A program made the position numbers and the translations under genes. Below are positions 44,649 to 54,645 of a stretch of 64,000 nt of DNA, piece by piece. A model generated the notes under the pieces. The model saw nothing but the letters and a program-made list of their open reading frames with translations, made no database searches and had not been told where the DNA came from. Numbering within the stretch: the stretch's first letter is position 1; each line of letters opens with the position of its first letter. The stretch covers positions 28,942 to 92,941 of the forward strand of contig CAYRYU010000016.1 of assembly GCA_964428355.1 (NCBI GenBank). The letters are read 5' to 3'. The DNA comes from CAYRYU01 sp964428355 (GTDB lineage Bacteria > Muiribacteriota > Ozemobacteria > Ozemobacterales > Ozemobacteraceae).

Positions 44649-45923
44649 TCAGGTCTTGCGCTCTTTTTTCTTCGCAGCCGGAAACAGGATGTTGTTCAGT
44701 ATCAGCCGGTATCCGGGGCTGTTCTTGTGGAGCTCCAGGCGGGTCGGGCCTTCTCCGACGATGTGGCTGACGTCGGCGGGATCGTGACCCCCGTAGAAGG
44801 AAAAACACCCTTTCCCGAGATCGCCCCGGACATATTTCACGGAGATCCCATCGTTGTTCTCCCCCATGACCACCACTCCGGGTTTTAACAGGGTCTTCCG
44901 GAAAGCCGTGGTCTGGCCGAAAAAACCGTCGATGACGTTCCGGTGGTTCTGGGTGAGCATCGTCGGGATGGGATCGACCTTGGCCGAGAACTCGAACAGG
45001 CGGAAGGTACCTGCGTCTCCCATGTAGTTGTTGGACACGTCGATGTCGGAGAACTCGTAAACCATGGGATCGGTGATCAGTTTGAACTTCTGGAATGCGA
45101 TGCACTGCGTGAAATCGAGTTTCGCCTCGTATAGTGGATCGATCGGGTCCCCGTCGATCTCGGAGGCCACGATGTCCGTCCCGTTGGCGGAAAGCGCGAC
45201 ATCGAGGGAGTCAACCGCGGAACACATGGCGAAGAGGAACCCACCCTCGATCACGAACTTCTTGATCCCACGTGCCACCGCGAGCTTAAGCTGGGTGACC
45301 TTCTTGAACCCGAACTTCTGGGCTTCGAGCTGGGCGTGGGTGACCTGCTTGCGGTACCAGTCAGCGAACTTGAACGAGCTGTAGAACTTGCCGAACTGGC
45401 CGGAAAAATCCTCGTGATGCAGATGGATCCAGTCGAACTTGGCGATGGTCCCGTCGATCACCTCCTTGTCGTAGAACTTGTCGAAGGGGATCTGCGAGTA
45501 GTCCAGAACGAGTGTGACAGCGTCATCCCAGGGTTCGGCGTAATCGGGAGAATAGACCCCGACCTTGGGAGGCTTCTCGAGAAGGACCCGTTCCATGTTC
45601 TCATCCTCGATCTTGGCCAGGATCTGGGCAACCTGATCATCCGAGATCGGTTGCACAAGGACCCCGACCTCCTTTGCGCGGTCACGCAACGTGGGAAGAT
45701 CGTCCATCATGAATGCCCCACCACGATAGTTGAGGAGCCATTCGACGTCGATCCCAGCCTTGTCGAGGGCGAAGTAAGCGATGCCATAGGCACGGAGATG
45801 GTCGGTCTGGGAATCATCCATGGGGATGAGAAGCTTGTCGGCAAACACCGGACCTGCACAAAGGACCAGCGCCAGAAGCAGGATCACTGGGGAAAGGCTG
45901 CGGGCCCGAAGTTCGTTCATCAT
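44649..45923 (-). CDS. Secreted conserved protein of the so-called 'asparagine synthetase B' family
   Basis: 424 aa; a signal peptide ends at VFA/D (residue ~28). I recognise the family from Bacteroidota proteins that databases often call asparagine synthetase B: shared landmarks are LLIPMDDSQTDHLRAYGIAY, LNYRGGAF, FDWIHLHHEDFSGQFGKFY, GGFLFAMCSAVDSLDVAL and the end SPGYRLILNNILFPAAKKK. It has neither the glutamine amidotransferase nor the ATP-pyrophosphatase domain of AsnB, and it is exported, so that name is misleading. The HLHHEDF stretch and a ThuA-like glutamine-amidotransferase fold (inference) suggest a periplasmic hydrolase or binding role. One base separates it from the TPR gene upstream. 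Confidence 0.75.
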   Translation of the reverse strand: MMNELRARSLSPVILLLALVLCAGPVFADKLLIPMDDSQTDHLRAYGIAYFALDKAGIDVEWLLNYRGGAFMMDDLPTLRDRAKEVGVLVQPISDDQVAQILAKIEDENMERVLLEKPPKVGVYSPDYAEPWDDAVTLVLDYSQIPFDKFYDKEVIDGTIAKFDWIHLHHEDFSGQFGKFYSSFKFADWYRKQVTHAQLEAQKFGFKKVTQLKLAVARGIKKFVIEGGFLFAMCSAVDSLDVALSANGTDIVASEIDGDPIDPLYEAKLDFTQCIAFQKFKLITDPMVYEFSDIDVSNNYMGDAGTFRLFEFSAKVDPIPTMLTQNHRNVIDGFFGQTTAFRKTLLKPGVVVMGENNDGISVKYVRGDLGKGCFSFYGGHDPADVSHIVGEGPTRLELHKNSPGYRLILNNILFPAAKKKERKT

Positions 45924-45924
45924 T

Positions 45925-48405
45925 TTACCTGTTCTTCCGTTTCATCAATTCGGAAATCATGAGCTTCGCACGGCGGCTTCGGAGGTCCCCGGGGAAACGG
46001 TCTGCGAACTCCTTCAACGCATCTGCCTGCTGATCGATCGTCGAGCCGGTACGCTTCATCAGCCTCGCTTTCAGAAGAAGAAGATCGGGAACGGCCCAGT
46101 GCGCTGGCTGGTCGTCTACGAATCTGGATGCGGAGCCGATCAGATCTTCGGAGTCGCTCCCAAGACCTTTTGAAAGACGTTCAGAGATCAGGATGGAACG
46201 CGCAATGGCATCCTTCTCCAGGGGTGTTCCCGAAGCCAGGCCGATCGTCCGGTTCATTTCGGCAAGCGAAGCGGTTATGCTTCCAATCGTGTTGAGCCGC
46301 TCGGCGCGAAGATACGAACCGAGGGCATCCATGTTTCCGGTGGATCCCATGGTGATAAGGAGAGCGAGACCCAGTCCGTCGTTCATCCAGATCGACCCGG
46401 GAAGCTCGTCGGTGATTACTTTCAGCTTGAGGAGGGATTCCTGGTACTCCCCCTTCTGCGCCATGAGCCATGCCTCCTCGAACAGCAGGCGGCTCCGCAA
46501 CTCCTCGGGGGCGAACGACGGCGAGGGCATGCCGGGAATCGAATCATCGAAAAGGACGTCATCCATCCCCGGGTTTTGGCCGGGAAGGAATTTTTCGGGC
46601 AACGGCGGGGGAGAAACCGTGCCACCCGGTTGGTAGTTCTTCACGAACTCCTGAGCCCGGGAAAGCTCCCGTGCGGCCCCCTGGAAGTCGTCGAAGGAGG
46701 CCCGGATGCGCATGAGAAGGAGAACCGATTCGAAGAAGGGCTCCGGCGAGTCCGGGCTGGCGGCAGCCCGCTCGAGGAAGTCGGTTGCGCTTGCGACGTC
46801 ACCCAACCGCTCGAGGCAGAACCTCCCCATCTCGGAAAAAAGCCTGTTCCGGAGGTGCAGATCAGGACAGGGTTCGACGGCGGCAGTGGATGAGGCTTCG
46901 GCAAGGCTCTCCGCGGCCTCCCCCGGCTCCTCCCCGGCGGTCTCGAGAAGTAGGAGCGCCAGGTTCTGGGCGAGGGTGGATTGCCTCCTGGCCTGGATCA
47001 GTGCTATCTCGAGCCGATGGAGGAAAGGGGTCGGATTGCTCAGCCCCGCCTGTCTCACCCTCTCGAAAAGCGAATCTTCGAAGAACTGGTCGGTTTCGAG
47101 CATCCAGACCACGGGTGGGATCCCGGACTCGTCTTCCTCGCGGATGAAGATCTCGAGAAGAGCCCTCTTGATGGCTCTCGACGGAGAGCTCTTGTAGAGC
47201 CCCATCAGTTTCCCCTTGAAATCGAAGGTTTTCGAACTCTTCGAGTAGAGCTTTTCGAAGATCTCGGTCTTGAAGACGTTGTTGCAAAGCACCTGGAAGT
47301 ATTCCTCGAGAGCCTCGTCGCCCTTCCCGAGGGCATCCAGCACCCCCGCGCGCTCTTCGGCGAACTGGGTGGGGTTCCCCATGAACTTCCGCGCCTCCGC
47401 AAAGGTGTCGAGGGCCTCCTGGAACATCTTGTGCTCGATCAGGACCTCGGTCAGGAGCTGGTAGGCATCGGGGTCCATGAAACCGCGGGCGGTGAAGAAA
47501 TCCCGCCATTCCTTGAGGGCTTCGGCTTTCTTTTCCTGGAGGTAGTAGCAGTGTCCGAGGCCTTTGGATATCTCCCATTCTCCGGGGGAGAGTCGCTTGA
47601 GTTTCCGAAGGGTCAGAACGGCGTTTCCGACCTCGCCCGACTCTAGTTCGATGCGGGAGAGCTTCTTCAAAAGGGTGACATCGTTGTCGATCCCGGGGCT
47701 CTCCCGGATGGCTTTCGCGGCCTTGTCGGGTTTTTTCAAGGCGAGGTAGCAGTCGGAGACGAGGTCCTGGTAGAGGGAGTTCCTGTACCGGACCCGCCGC
47801 TGTTCGATCGAGTTCAGGAGGCCTTCGACCTGATCGGCCCGGATGGCCAGGGTGAGGAGCTCGTTGAAGATGTCCTTCCGGCCCGTCCGCTCGAGGAGAC
47901 CTTCCAGGAGCATCCGCGCCTCGTCGGCTTTTCCGGACTGGAGATAGAATCGGGCGAGGTTTTTCCCCGTGTCGATGTCGTTGGGAGACTCCTTCCACCA
48001 CTTTTCGAGGGTCTCGACGCCGACCCCGAACCTCTGGAGCTCGAAGAGAAGGTTTACCAGCTGTTCCCGGGCCAGCGTCCGTTCGTAGAACTGGGTGTTC
48101 TTCTCCTCCGCGAGCGGCTGGAGAACAGAGATGGCCTTGTCGGGATCGCGGAGATCGACGTAGACCTTCGCAAGCTCGATCCGCCCGCGCCGGGAGATGG
48201 GATGTTCCGGGAACTTGCGGAGCAACTCCTCGAAAGCTTCCCTGGCGGGTTGGAGACGACGGAACCGGTATTCGCTCCATCCTTTCTGGAAAAGGGAGTC
48301 GGCATCGGCAGCGGGATCGTTCTGCGCCAGGATGGTTCCCCCGAGAATGGTGATCAGGAGCGCGACTCCCAGGATGGTCCGTGATGGAAAGTTCGGGCGG
48401 GTCAT
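45925..48405 (-). CDS. Periplasmic TPR-repeat protein
   Basis: 826 aa from ATG 48405, the first start after the upstream gene's stop; a further 22 codons upstream overlap that gene. A signal peptide spans ~1-28 (RTILGVALLITILGGTILAQ). Consecutive TPR helices follow (SLFQKGWSEYRFRRLQPARE; AFEELLRKFPEHPISRRGRI; DLVSDCYLALKKPDKAAKAI), then an acidic linker and a second TPR block. TPR arrays mediate protein-protein contacts. Position between the DUF4175-like protein and the secreted 44649 protein suggests an envelope assembly. No enzyme motif. Confidence 0.85.
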   Translation of the reverse strand: MTRPNFPSRTILGVALLITILGGTILAQNDPAADADSLFQKGWSEYRFRRLQPAREAFEELLRKFPEHPISRRGRIELAKVYVDLRDPDKAISVLQPLAEEKNTQFYERTLAREQLVNLLFELQRFGVGVETLEKWWKESPNDIDTGKNLARFYLQSGKADEARMLLEGLLERTGRKDIFNELLTLAIRADQVEGLLNSIEQRRVRYRNSLYQDLVSDCYLALKKPDKAAKAIRESPGIDNDVTLLKKLSRIELESGEVGNAVLTLRKLKRLSPGEWEISKGLGHCYYLQEKKAEALKEWRDFFTARGFMDPDAYQLLTEVLIEHKMFQEALDTFAEARKFMGNPTQFAEERAGVLDALGKGDEALEEYFQVLCNNVFKTEIFEKLYSKSSKTFDFKGKLMGLYKSSPSRAIKRALLEIFIREEDESGIPPVVWMLETDQFFEDSLFERVRQAGLSNPTPFLHRLEIALIQARRQSTLAQNLALLLLETAGEEPGEAAESLAEASSTAAVEPCPDLHLRNRLFSEMGRFCLERLGDVASATDFLERAAASPDSPEPFFESVLLLMRIRASFDDFQGAARELSRAQEFVKNYQPGGTVSPPPLPEKFLPGQNPGMDDVLFDDSIPGMPSPSFAPEELRSRLLFEEAWLMAQKGEYQESLLKLKVITDELPGSIWMNDGLGLALLITMGSTGNMDALGSYLRAERLNTIGSITASLAEMNRTIGLASGTPLEKDAIARSILISERLSKGLGSDSEDLIGSASRFVDDQPAHWAVPDLLLLKARLMKRTGSTIDQQADALKEFADRFPGDLRSRRAKLMISELMKRKNR

Positions 48406-48409
48406 CGGT

Positions 48410-51400
48410 TCAATCGCTCTTTTCCCCGTACAGGCTGAGAGATTTGTAGTAGTCCTGGAGCATGGTTTCATAGGACTTCGGGTAGTCTTCCTTCAGGTCG
48501 CCAAGGAAATCCCTGGACAGGTCGCGGGTGTCGGAACCGAGCGTAGGAAGAGGCTTTTCGACCTTGGTCTGGATGAGTTCCCTGGCCTTCTCGGCTTTCC
48601 GCTCCTCCTTTTCCTCGTCGCGGTTCCGGATGGATTTCTGCGCCTTGAGCATCCGGTCGTAGATGGACTTCTGCTTTTCCGCGACTTCCTTCCGCTTGGA
48701 AGGATCGAGGATCTTTGTCTCCAGGTCCTCCATGTCCTTCAGCACGTCGTCCATCCGGCCGAGCATCTGGTTCTGCTTCCGGGCCTCGCGCATGATCTGT
48801 TCCAGGGCTTCCCGGATCATCTTCTGCTCCATGGCCATCTTCTTGAGGTCTTCCATGAGCTTCTGGTCGGAGGGAGACATCTGCTTCTGCATCTGTTGCT
48901 GGTACAGGCTGAGCTGGCGCCGTGTCAGGTCCTTGAACTGTTTGAGCGCATCCATCGGGTTGTTGCTCTGGCTCTGGGAGGAGTTCTGGTCCTGGGTCCT
49001 CATGAGCTCCATCGCGAGCTCGTTGAACCGGAGGATGATCATCCGTTGCTGGCCTCGCGCGCGGGAAAGGGCGCGGTCTTCGAGGTCCTTGACGATGTCG
49101 GTGAACATCCCCTGAACGCCTTTCAGGGGAACGAGGATCCTCGGGTCGATGGTCATGTTGGACCGGACGAAGGTTTCGAGGGAGTCTTCGAGCGACTGGG
49201 CCTGTTTCTTCACGACAAGTTCGAGATAGGAGGATTCGTCAATGATTCCCTCGATCGCGGGCCGTTCCCCGCGCATGAATTTCCCCGGAAGCCCCTCGAT
49301 CTGGAGAAGGAGCTTTTCCTGGTCCCGGGACACGCCGATGGCCTTCCGGATGAACCTCGAAAGATCCATTTGAGGAGGCGCACCACCCCCACACGAAGTG
49401 CAAATCTTCTTGCCATCCTGGTTGAGGGCATCGAGGAACTTGAGCATTTTCTGCTGGAGCTGCTGGGCCTGGTCGAGGTTCTTCTTTTCGAGCTCCTTCT
49501 TGATCTCCTCCGAGGTCTTCTTGAAGTCCTCCTGTTTCATCTTGTCCCGGAGGTTCTTCACGTCTTCGGATCCGGGGTTGGGAGGGGAACCCTCGGGAGG
49601 TTTCTTCTCGGCGAGCTCCTGGGCCTCCTTCTGAAGCTGATCCAGCTCTTCCTTGATCTTTTCCTGTTGTTGCGCCAGGTCTTTGAGCTTGGATTCGTCT
49701 TCTGGGGAAAGAGGCCCGGACTTCTGTTTCTCCTCGAGCCCCTTCGTTTCGGACGAGATACTCTCCTGTCTCTTAAGCAGCTCCTCGACCGCTTTCCCCA
49801 GGTTGTCCATCTTCATCTGTTCCTTGAACTGGCTCAGGAGCTCAACCGTGCGATCGAGGGACTTGATGTAGTTTTCCATCTTGAAGGCGTCTTCGTACTT
49901 CTCGAGATCCTTGGGGTCGAGCTTCACGTCCTTGAGTGATTCCCGAAGTTGCTTCATCAGCTTCTTCGCCTCGTCATCGAGAACCTCGTTGAGGAGATCC
50001 TGGATCTTCTGCATCTTCTCGATGGTTTCAGGGGAGGAGAGCGGGTTGTCCTTGAGGGAATCGTTCACCTTCTGAATCTTGTCGAGGATCTCCTGCGCGT
50101 CCTTTTCCCGCTGTTCCCCTTCCTGGATCGCCTTCTGGATCTGCCGTTCGGTCTCCTCGTCGAGCTTTCCCTCGTGTTTGATCTCCTGGTAGGCCTTCTC
50201 GAGCGATTCCCGCCGGACCTTCTGGTTCTCCAGGTATTCCTGGAGCTTCGTGGTGACCTCGCCCTGGGCCTCCTGGGTTCCGCGATTCACGTCGTATTCG
50301 GAAGGCATGATGACGTTGAAGATCGGAGTGGAGGCGACGTTCGGAACCGGGCGAACCCCGTCCTCGGCCTGAGCGTAATACTCGATTTTCGTGCCGGGCA
50401 TGACGGCGAGGGTGTCGAGAAGCCAGGGATACTCGACTTCGAACTCACGCATCGGGGAAAAATCGGCTTTCATGTTGAGCGGGATGAAATGCCTCCGGTC
50501 GCCCAGCGAATAGAACAGAACGACGGAGACGACCCCGAAATCGTCCCGGGCCTCGACCTTGAGATCGAGCCGCTTCGATTTCGGGAAAGGCATATCGGTA
50601 CCGGGTTTCAGGATGGTGATAGTTGGAGGGGCATCGATCTTCGCCGTTATCTGGTATTTAACCGGGTTTTCGTTCTCGAGCCCCGCTTCGTTCTTCAGGA
50701 AGAAGGAGTAACGCGTCGTGGTGGCGACCGAAAAGGAGTGCTTGAACTCCTCGCGATGGATCAGCTCGAGAGGCGTGGTCGCTCCGGGATCCTTCACGAT
50801 CGCGGCGCTTTCCAAAAACTGGCTCGCCTGGCCCTGGATCTCCACCCGGGTTCCGGTAACCACCGTGCAATCGCCGGTTCCGTCGGGGAGTGTCTGGGGC
50901 TGTGTCGCCAGATAGGACGGATGATGGATCGTCAGGTTGAGACTCTTGATCTCGGGCCGGGGCATCACCGTCAGGGAGAACCGGTCCGAGGTGAACTTCT
51001 CGCAGGTGACCTGGTAGTCCGCCGAATCCTGGAGGCTCTCGAGAACGGAAACGTACCGCGTCCTGGATGCCGCCTCGTCGGGAAACATCTCCACCGCAGT
51101 CCCTTCCGTCATCCCGGATTTGAAGAGCGTCAGAACCGGAGCGAAATCGACCGGCTGGTTTGGGATCGCGATGATCTGGACGGTCTGTCCCCGGGGAACG
51201 ATCCGGTTCCCGGGGTGGACCCCGATGCTAAGGGGGGAAAAGGCTGCGATATCACTGAAGGGGTGGGCGAGTCTGTCGAATCCGCGTTTGACCTCCCCCG
51301 GGGCGATACTGAACCAGGCGGCGAGGAAAACGAAGCTCCAGAGGAAGAAAACGAAAGCCTTCTTCCGGGAGAATTTCTTGAGGGCGAGCCGGCAATCCTC

Positions 51401-51844
51401 TTCCGAAAAGGCTTCCGCCGCCCCTGACACCGTCAGCTTCCTGAGGGCGGGGGAGCTCCCTTTCGGAGCTTCATCGTCCCCGGCGAAGTCGGCGGCGCTG
51501 GAGAGGGCCGAATGGAACTTCCCGATGGCCTGCTCGATCTCGACCGCTATCTCGATGTTGGGGGGAGGGGAAGTGAAGGAGCGAAGGGTGAAGAATACCC
51601 AGAAACCGATCAGGGCATACCCCCCGAAGGACAGCAGGAACCGGATGAACTCGGACTGTATGGGCGTTCTTTCCGTCAGAAGGAACAGGAGAAGAATGCA
51701 GATGAGTGCTCCGACGCCGGCGAAACACCGGGCAACCAGAACCCGCGCCTGCCTGCGGTTCCTGTATGACCGCAACTGGCCTTCCAGGCGGACGCTGTTT
51801 TCGGGGTAGGCCTTCAACAGATCGAGAAGGTTCTTTTCACTCAT
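48410..51844 (-). CDS. DUF4175-like membrane protein with very long coiled coil
   Basis: 1,144 aa from ATG 51844 (MSEKNLLDLLKAYPENS); nine upstream codons are open but unlikely. Two N-terminal membrane helices (VGALICILLLFLLTE; FLLSFGGYALIGFWVFFTLR), a third near residue ~170 (KAFVFFLWSFVFLAAWFSI), then strand-rich extracytoplasmic domains to ~residue 520. A ~600-residue Lys/Glu/Gln-rich coiled coil follows, broken by a CTSCGGGAPP segment. This is the DUF4175 type of architecture, which in many bacteria accompanies MoxR ATPases, DUF58 and vWA proteins; none of the ATPases is present here, but a vWA protein is divergently encoded at 52052. First gene of the seven-gene minus-strand train. Confidence 0.78.
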   Translation of the reverse strand: MSEKNLLDLLKAYPENSVRLEGQLRSYRNRRQARVLVARCFAGVGALICILLLFLLTERTPIQSEFIRFLLSFGGYALIGFWVFFTLRSFTSPPPNIEIAVEIEQAIGKFHSALSSAADFAGDDEAPKGSSPALRKLTVSGAAEAFSEEDCRLALKKFSRKKAFVFFLWSFVFLAAWFSIAPGEVKRGFDRLAHPFSDIAAFSPLSIGVHPGNRIVPRGQTVQIIAIPNQPVDFAPVLTLFKSGMTEGTAVEMFPDEAASRTRYVSVLESLQDSADYQVTCEKFTSDRFSLTVMPRPEIKSLNLTIHHPSYLATQPQTLPDGTGDCTVVTGTRVEIQGQASQFLESAAIVKDPGATTPLELIHREEFKHSFSVATTTRYSFFLKNEAGLENENPVKYQITAKIDAPPTITILKPGTDMPFPKSKRLDLKVEARDDFGVVSVVLFYSLGDRRHFIPLNMKADFSPMREFEVEYPWLLDTLAVMPGTKIEYYAQAEDGVRPVPNVASTPIFNVIMPSEYDVNRGTQEAQGEVTTKLQEYLENQKVRRESLEKAYQEIKHEGKLDEETERQIQKAIQEGEQREKDAQEILDKIQKVNDSLKDNPLSSPETIEKMQKIQDLLNEVLDDEAKKLMKQLRESLKDVKLDPKDLEKYEDAFKMENYIKSLDRTVELLSQFKEQMKMDNLGKAVEELLKRQESISSETKGLEEKQKSGPLSPEDESKLKDLAQQQEKIKEELDQLQKEAQELAEKKPPEGSPPNPGSEDVKNLRDKMKQEDFKKTSEEIKKELEKKNLDQAQQLQQKMLKFLDALNQDGKKICTSCGGGAPPQMDLSRFIRKAIGVSRDQEKLLLQIEGLPGKFMRGERPAIEGIIDESSYLELVVKKQAQSLEDSLETFVRSNMTIDPRILVPLKGVQGMFTDIVKDLEDRALSRARGQQRMIILRFNELAMELMRTQDQNSSQSQSNNPMDALKQFKDLTRRQLSLYQQQMQKQMSPSDQKLMEDLKKMAMEQKMIREALEQIMREARKQNQMLGRMDDVLKDMEDLETKILDPSKRKEVAEKQKSIYDRMLKAQKSIRNRDEEKEERKAEKARELIQTKVEKPLPTLGSDTRDLSRDFLGDLKEDYPKSYETMLQDYYKSLSLYGEKSD

Positions 51845-51985
51845 GGCTTCACCACAATCAACCGGATCCACCCAACATACCCTTTTTCCGCCCCACTTTC
51901 AACGCCCGATTTGCCCCCAAATCGGGCGATTCACTTTGATAGGATCCGGGTTGCGGTGAAAGTTTCCAACCCGCGGGAAAGAAGG

Positions 51986-51991
51986 TATATT
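51986..51991 (+). promoter_or_regulatory. Possible -10 element of the vWA gene
   Basis: TATATT within AAGGTATATTGAAC, 60 bp before ATG 52052, similar to the GGTAGATTGAAG leader at 10852. The -35 is unclear. Confidence 0.3.
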
Positions 51992-52051
51992 GAACAAAAG
52001 GGGGGTGGGGCCCCCGAAACACTCGCATGCGGGAGCCGCAGGGGAGGGGTG

Positions 52052-52985
52052 ATGAAAGAGCTGAAAGTTATGGGATTCCAAATCGCATTGGTTCTTAGGT
52101 TCCTGGCCTTCTTGACCATCGGATCAGCCTGTTTTGGGGCGGACACACTTCCAACGACGGTCTATTCCGTCGACAGAACCGGCTTTCCCGACATCACCCT
52201 TTCCTTCCGGGCTGTTGCCTCGGATTCCCTTCCACTGACCGCGGAGAACGTCAAAGTCTCGGAAAACGCGAGGGATGCCGGGGCTCTGGATATCTCGGAG
52301 GAAAAGCCCCGACAAATCTTCATCCTCGCGNNNNNNNNNNNNNNNNNNNNNNNNNNNNNNNNNNNNNNNNNNNNNNNNNNNNNNNNNNNNNNNNNNNNNN
52401 NNNNNNNNNNNNNNNNNNNNNNNNNNNNNNTTTTCCCAGGCTCGCGACCTTTCCCGAAAGAACTCCGTGCGAATCATCGCGGTTTCAATCGGAAAGCCGG
52501 CCGATGAAACCGGGGAGGAATCGCTGAAAGCCCTGTGCAAAGAACTGAAGGGCGGTTTCATCCCGGTTCCTGACCCGAAACTCCTTCCCGACGTTTGCGG
52601 GAAAATCGCATGGCGATTTTCCGCCGAGCACTTCTACACGACACGCTACAAAGCTCCCAATGCGTCGCGAGACGGCTCCAGACGAAAGATCGTGGTTTCC
52701 GTTTCCGCTAAAGGCAGGAACGGGAGCGGGGAAGCGGAGTATCAGGCCCCCGCCGCCTCCGGGGAACCCGGGATTTCAACCACCGCCACGGAAACCGTCG
52801 AAGTTCCTCCCACCCCTCCCGCCGATGGTGGAAGCACCCCCACCGATCAGGGAACGGTCGCGGGGGGAGCCGATGGTGCTGGACTCCCTCCCGTCAATCT
52901 TCAGACCCCCAGGGTGAACGTTCACCAGCTCAAGGACAAGCTCAACAGCCAGACTTCCCAGGAGGATCCCGAAGCCGGGGAGTGA
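52052..52985 (+). CDS. Secreted von Willebrand factor A-like protein with assembly gap
   Basis: ATG 52052 follows GGGAGGGGT. A signal peptide (IALVLRFLAFLTIGSACFGA) precedes an Ig-like strand region (FPDITLSFRAVASDSLPLTA) and PRQIFILA, the strand that in vWA domains leads into DxSxS. The MIDAS motif itself falls in the N-run 52331-52430. Past the gap, in another frame because the gap size is arbitrary, the domain continues (FSQARDLSRKNSVRIIAVSI; SLKALCKELKGGFIPVPDP) and ends in a Pro/Thr-rich tail. vWA domains bind protein ligands through a metal ion. Divergent from the DUF4175-like train, a frequent pairing. Confidence 0.75.
52331..52430. other. Assembly gap (100 Ns)
   Basis: Exactly 100 Ns, no overlap between the flanks, and a frame change across it. 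It removes the metal-binding centre of the vWA domain. Confidence 0.97.
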
Positions 52986-53029
52986 TCTGCCGCCCCCGGT
53001 CGGCGATTTGCGGGAGGATCCCGGCCCGG

Positions 53030-53053
53030 TTTTCGGCGTACCTCGGCCGAAAA
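53030..53053. other. Inverted repeat in the 52986-53271 intergenic region
   Basis: TTTTCGGC (53030-53037) and GCCGAAAA (53046-53053) around an 8-nt loop, 45 bp after the vWA stop. It lacks a clear T-run, so it is a weak terminator candidate; nothing else notable is seen in the 286 bp. Confidence 0.35.
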
Positions 53054-53271
53054 TTTGCCAGTTTCCGGGGAGTGCAGGAAAGAAACCCGGATTTGATCGG
53101 TTTTTCCGATGAGTCCGCTGCTGGAACGGATCTTGCTCACATACCAAGGTTGCGGATATTGTCATCTGCGGATTTTCGTTCATTTCAATCGTCCGAAGGA
53201 GGATTTCCAGGAAGAAGGCAGTAGGAAGAATCGGAAATTCATCGATAAGGTGCTTCCATAAGGAGAACAAG

Positions 53272-54618
53272 ATGAAGCGAGTAGCGAGTATACTGTTTGT
53301 TTTCATCGTTCTGGTCTCCGCCGTCGACGCAGCCCCCACCAAAGAGTGGACAATCGCGGTCTTCATGAACGGCGACAACGATCTCGACCGGTTCGTTGTC
53401 GGAGACCAGGAAGAGATGGCCGAGATCGGAACGAACGATCTCTTCAACGTCATCACCCTCAGCGACCGACAGCGCGCGACAGCGTCCATCGATCTCATCG
53501 AAAAAGGCAACATCCGCCAGCTCAAGGACATGGGTGAGATCGACATGGGCGATTATCGCCAGCTCACCACGTTCGTCCAGTTCGTTAAGAGCAACTTTCC
53601 CGCGCACCACTACATGGTTGTCATCTGGAACCACGGGTTCGGCTGGGTCGACAAGGGAACGACCCGCCGCGAAGTCTTCAAGGGAATCTCCCACGACTGG
53701 GACAGCGGCCACCGGATCACGACCGCCCAGATCGGGACCGCGATAGCCGAGATCAGGGAGATCCTGGGCCGGAAACTCGACATTTTCGCGATGGACGCCT
53801 GCCTGATGCAGATGGCCGAAGTGGCTTGCGTCGCCCACCCCAACTGCGATTTCATCGTTGCCTCCGAAGAGAGCGAACCGGGCGACGGGTATCCCTATAA
53901 CGACATCCTCGGAGACGTAAAAAAGGGAATCACCCCTGCCGAGCTTTCCAAAACGATCGTCAAAAGGTTTGCCCAATCCTACGACGGGGGCAGCCAGGGA
54001 AAGAAGCCCACCACCCAGTCCGCCCTGCAGTGCGACAAGCTTCCCGCCGTCTTCGACGCGTTGGATGGTTTCGCGAAATCCCTCATCGCCGGAAACCTCG
54101 GGGAGATCTGCAAAGGGATCAGGGAGAAGGTCCAGAGGATCGACGACGACAATGTAGACCTCGTCGACTTCGTCGACATGATGAAGGCCGGAACAAAGGA
54201 CGAAGCGGTCCTGGAAGCCGCGGCGAAGCTGGGCAAAGCTCTTGATGCGGCGATCATCGCCAACGGAACGAGCGGTGCCAAAGTAAAGAACGCAAAAGGT
54301 CTGGCGATCTACTTCCCCATAGAAGCGGGCGAGTTCAACAAGGAGTACAACCGGATCGCGTTCACGAAAGACCACCAGTGGGACGAGTTCCTGACCGACT
54401 ATTACAAGAAGATCACGACTCCCCAGATCATCGCCGACATCGAGGGCGGAGACGTTTCCTCACTTCTGAGTTATGCCGGTTCGGCTTCCTCCGACACCCC
54501 GGAAGTGAACGCGGATCTGGTTGAAAGGCTCAATTTCAGGGTCTTCACGGAAGGCGGGATCCCCGAATCGACGCAGGAGATCGTCCGGAACGCCGTCTCA
54601 CAGATCAAGTCCCTCTGA
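53272..54618 (+). CDS. Secreted clostripain-family (C11) cysteine peptidase
   Basis: 448 aa with a signal peptide ending near VDA/A (residue ~21). C11 features: WTIAVFMNGDNDLDRFVVGD at the start of the caspase-like fold, YMVVIWNHGFGW with catalytic His121, and LDIFAMDACLMQMAEVACV with catalytic Cys177. GLAIYFPIEAGEFNKEYNRI near the C-terminus is also typical. Clostripain-type enzymes cleave after Arg/Lys and often self-activate, and in many gut and sediment anaerobes are exported. The gene is followed after 27 bp by the hydrogenase gene. Confidence 0.92.
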   Translation: MKRVASILFVFIVLVSAVDAAPTKEWTIAVFMNGDNDLDRFVVGDQEEMAEIGTNDLFNVITLSDRQRATASIDLIEKGNIRQLKDMGEIDMGDYRQLTTFVQFVKSNFPAHHYMVVIWNHGFGWVDKGTTRREVFKGISHDWDSGHRITTAQIGTAIAEIREILGRKLDIFAMDACLMQMAEVACVAHPNCDFIVASEESEPGDGYPYNDILGDVKKGITPAELSKTIVKRFAQSYDGGSQGKKPTTQSALQCDKLPAVFDALDGFAKSLIAGNLGEICKGIREKVQRIDDDNVDLVDFVDMMKAGTKDEAVLEAAAKLGKALDAAIIANGTSGAKVKNAKGLAIYFPIEAGEFNKEYNRIAFTKDHQWDEFLTDYYKKITTPQIIADIEGGDVSSLLSYAGSASSDTPEVNADLVERLNFRVFTEGGIPESTQEIVRNAVSQIKSL

Positions 54619-54645
54619 GCCGCACCCGCCCACAGGAGGATTTGG

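Noticed and set aside
44649..45923. True asparagine synthetase B
   Set aside because: No N-terminal catalytic Cys, amidotransferase or ATP-pyrophosphatase domain, and it has a signal peptide; the name is a database carry-over.
48197..49939. 580-aa plus-strand open frame
   Set aside because: It is the reverse of a Lys/Glu/Gln-rich coiled-coil gene, giving Leu/Phe-rich nonsense with no signal for a start.
49949..51427. 492-aa plus-strand open frame
   Set aside because: Antisense shadow of the DUF4175-like gene; composition and lack of motifs speak against it.
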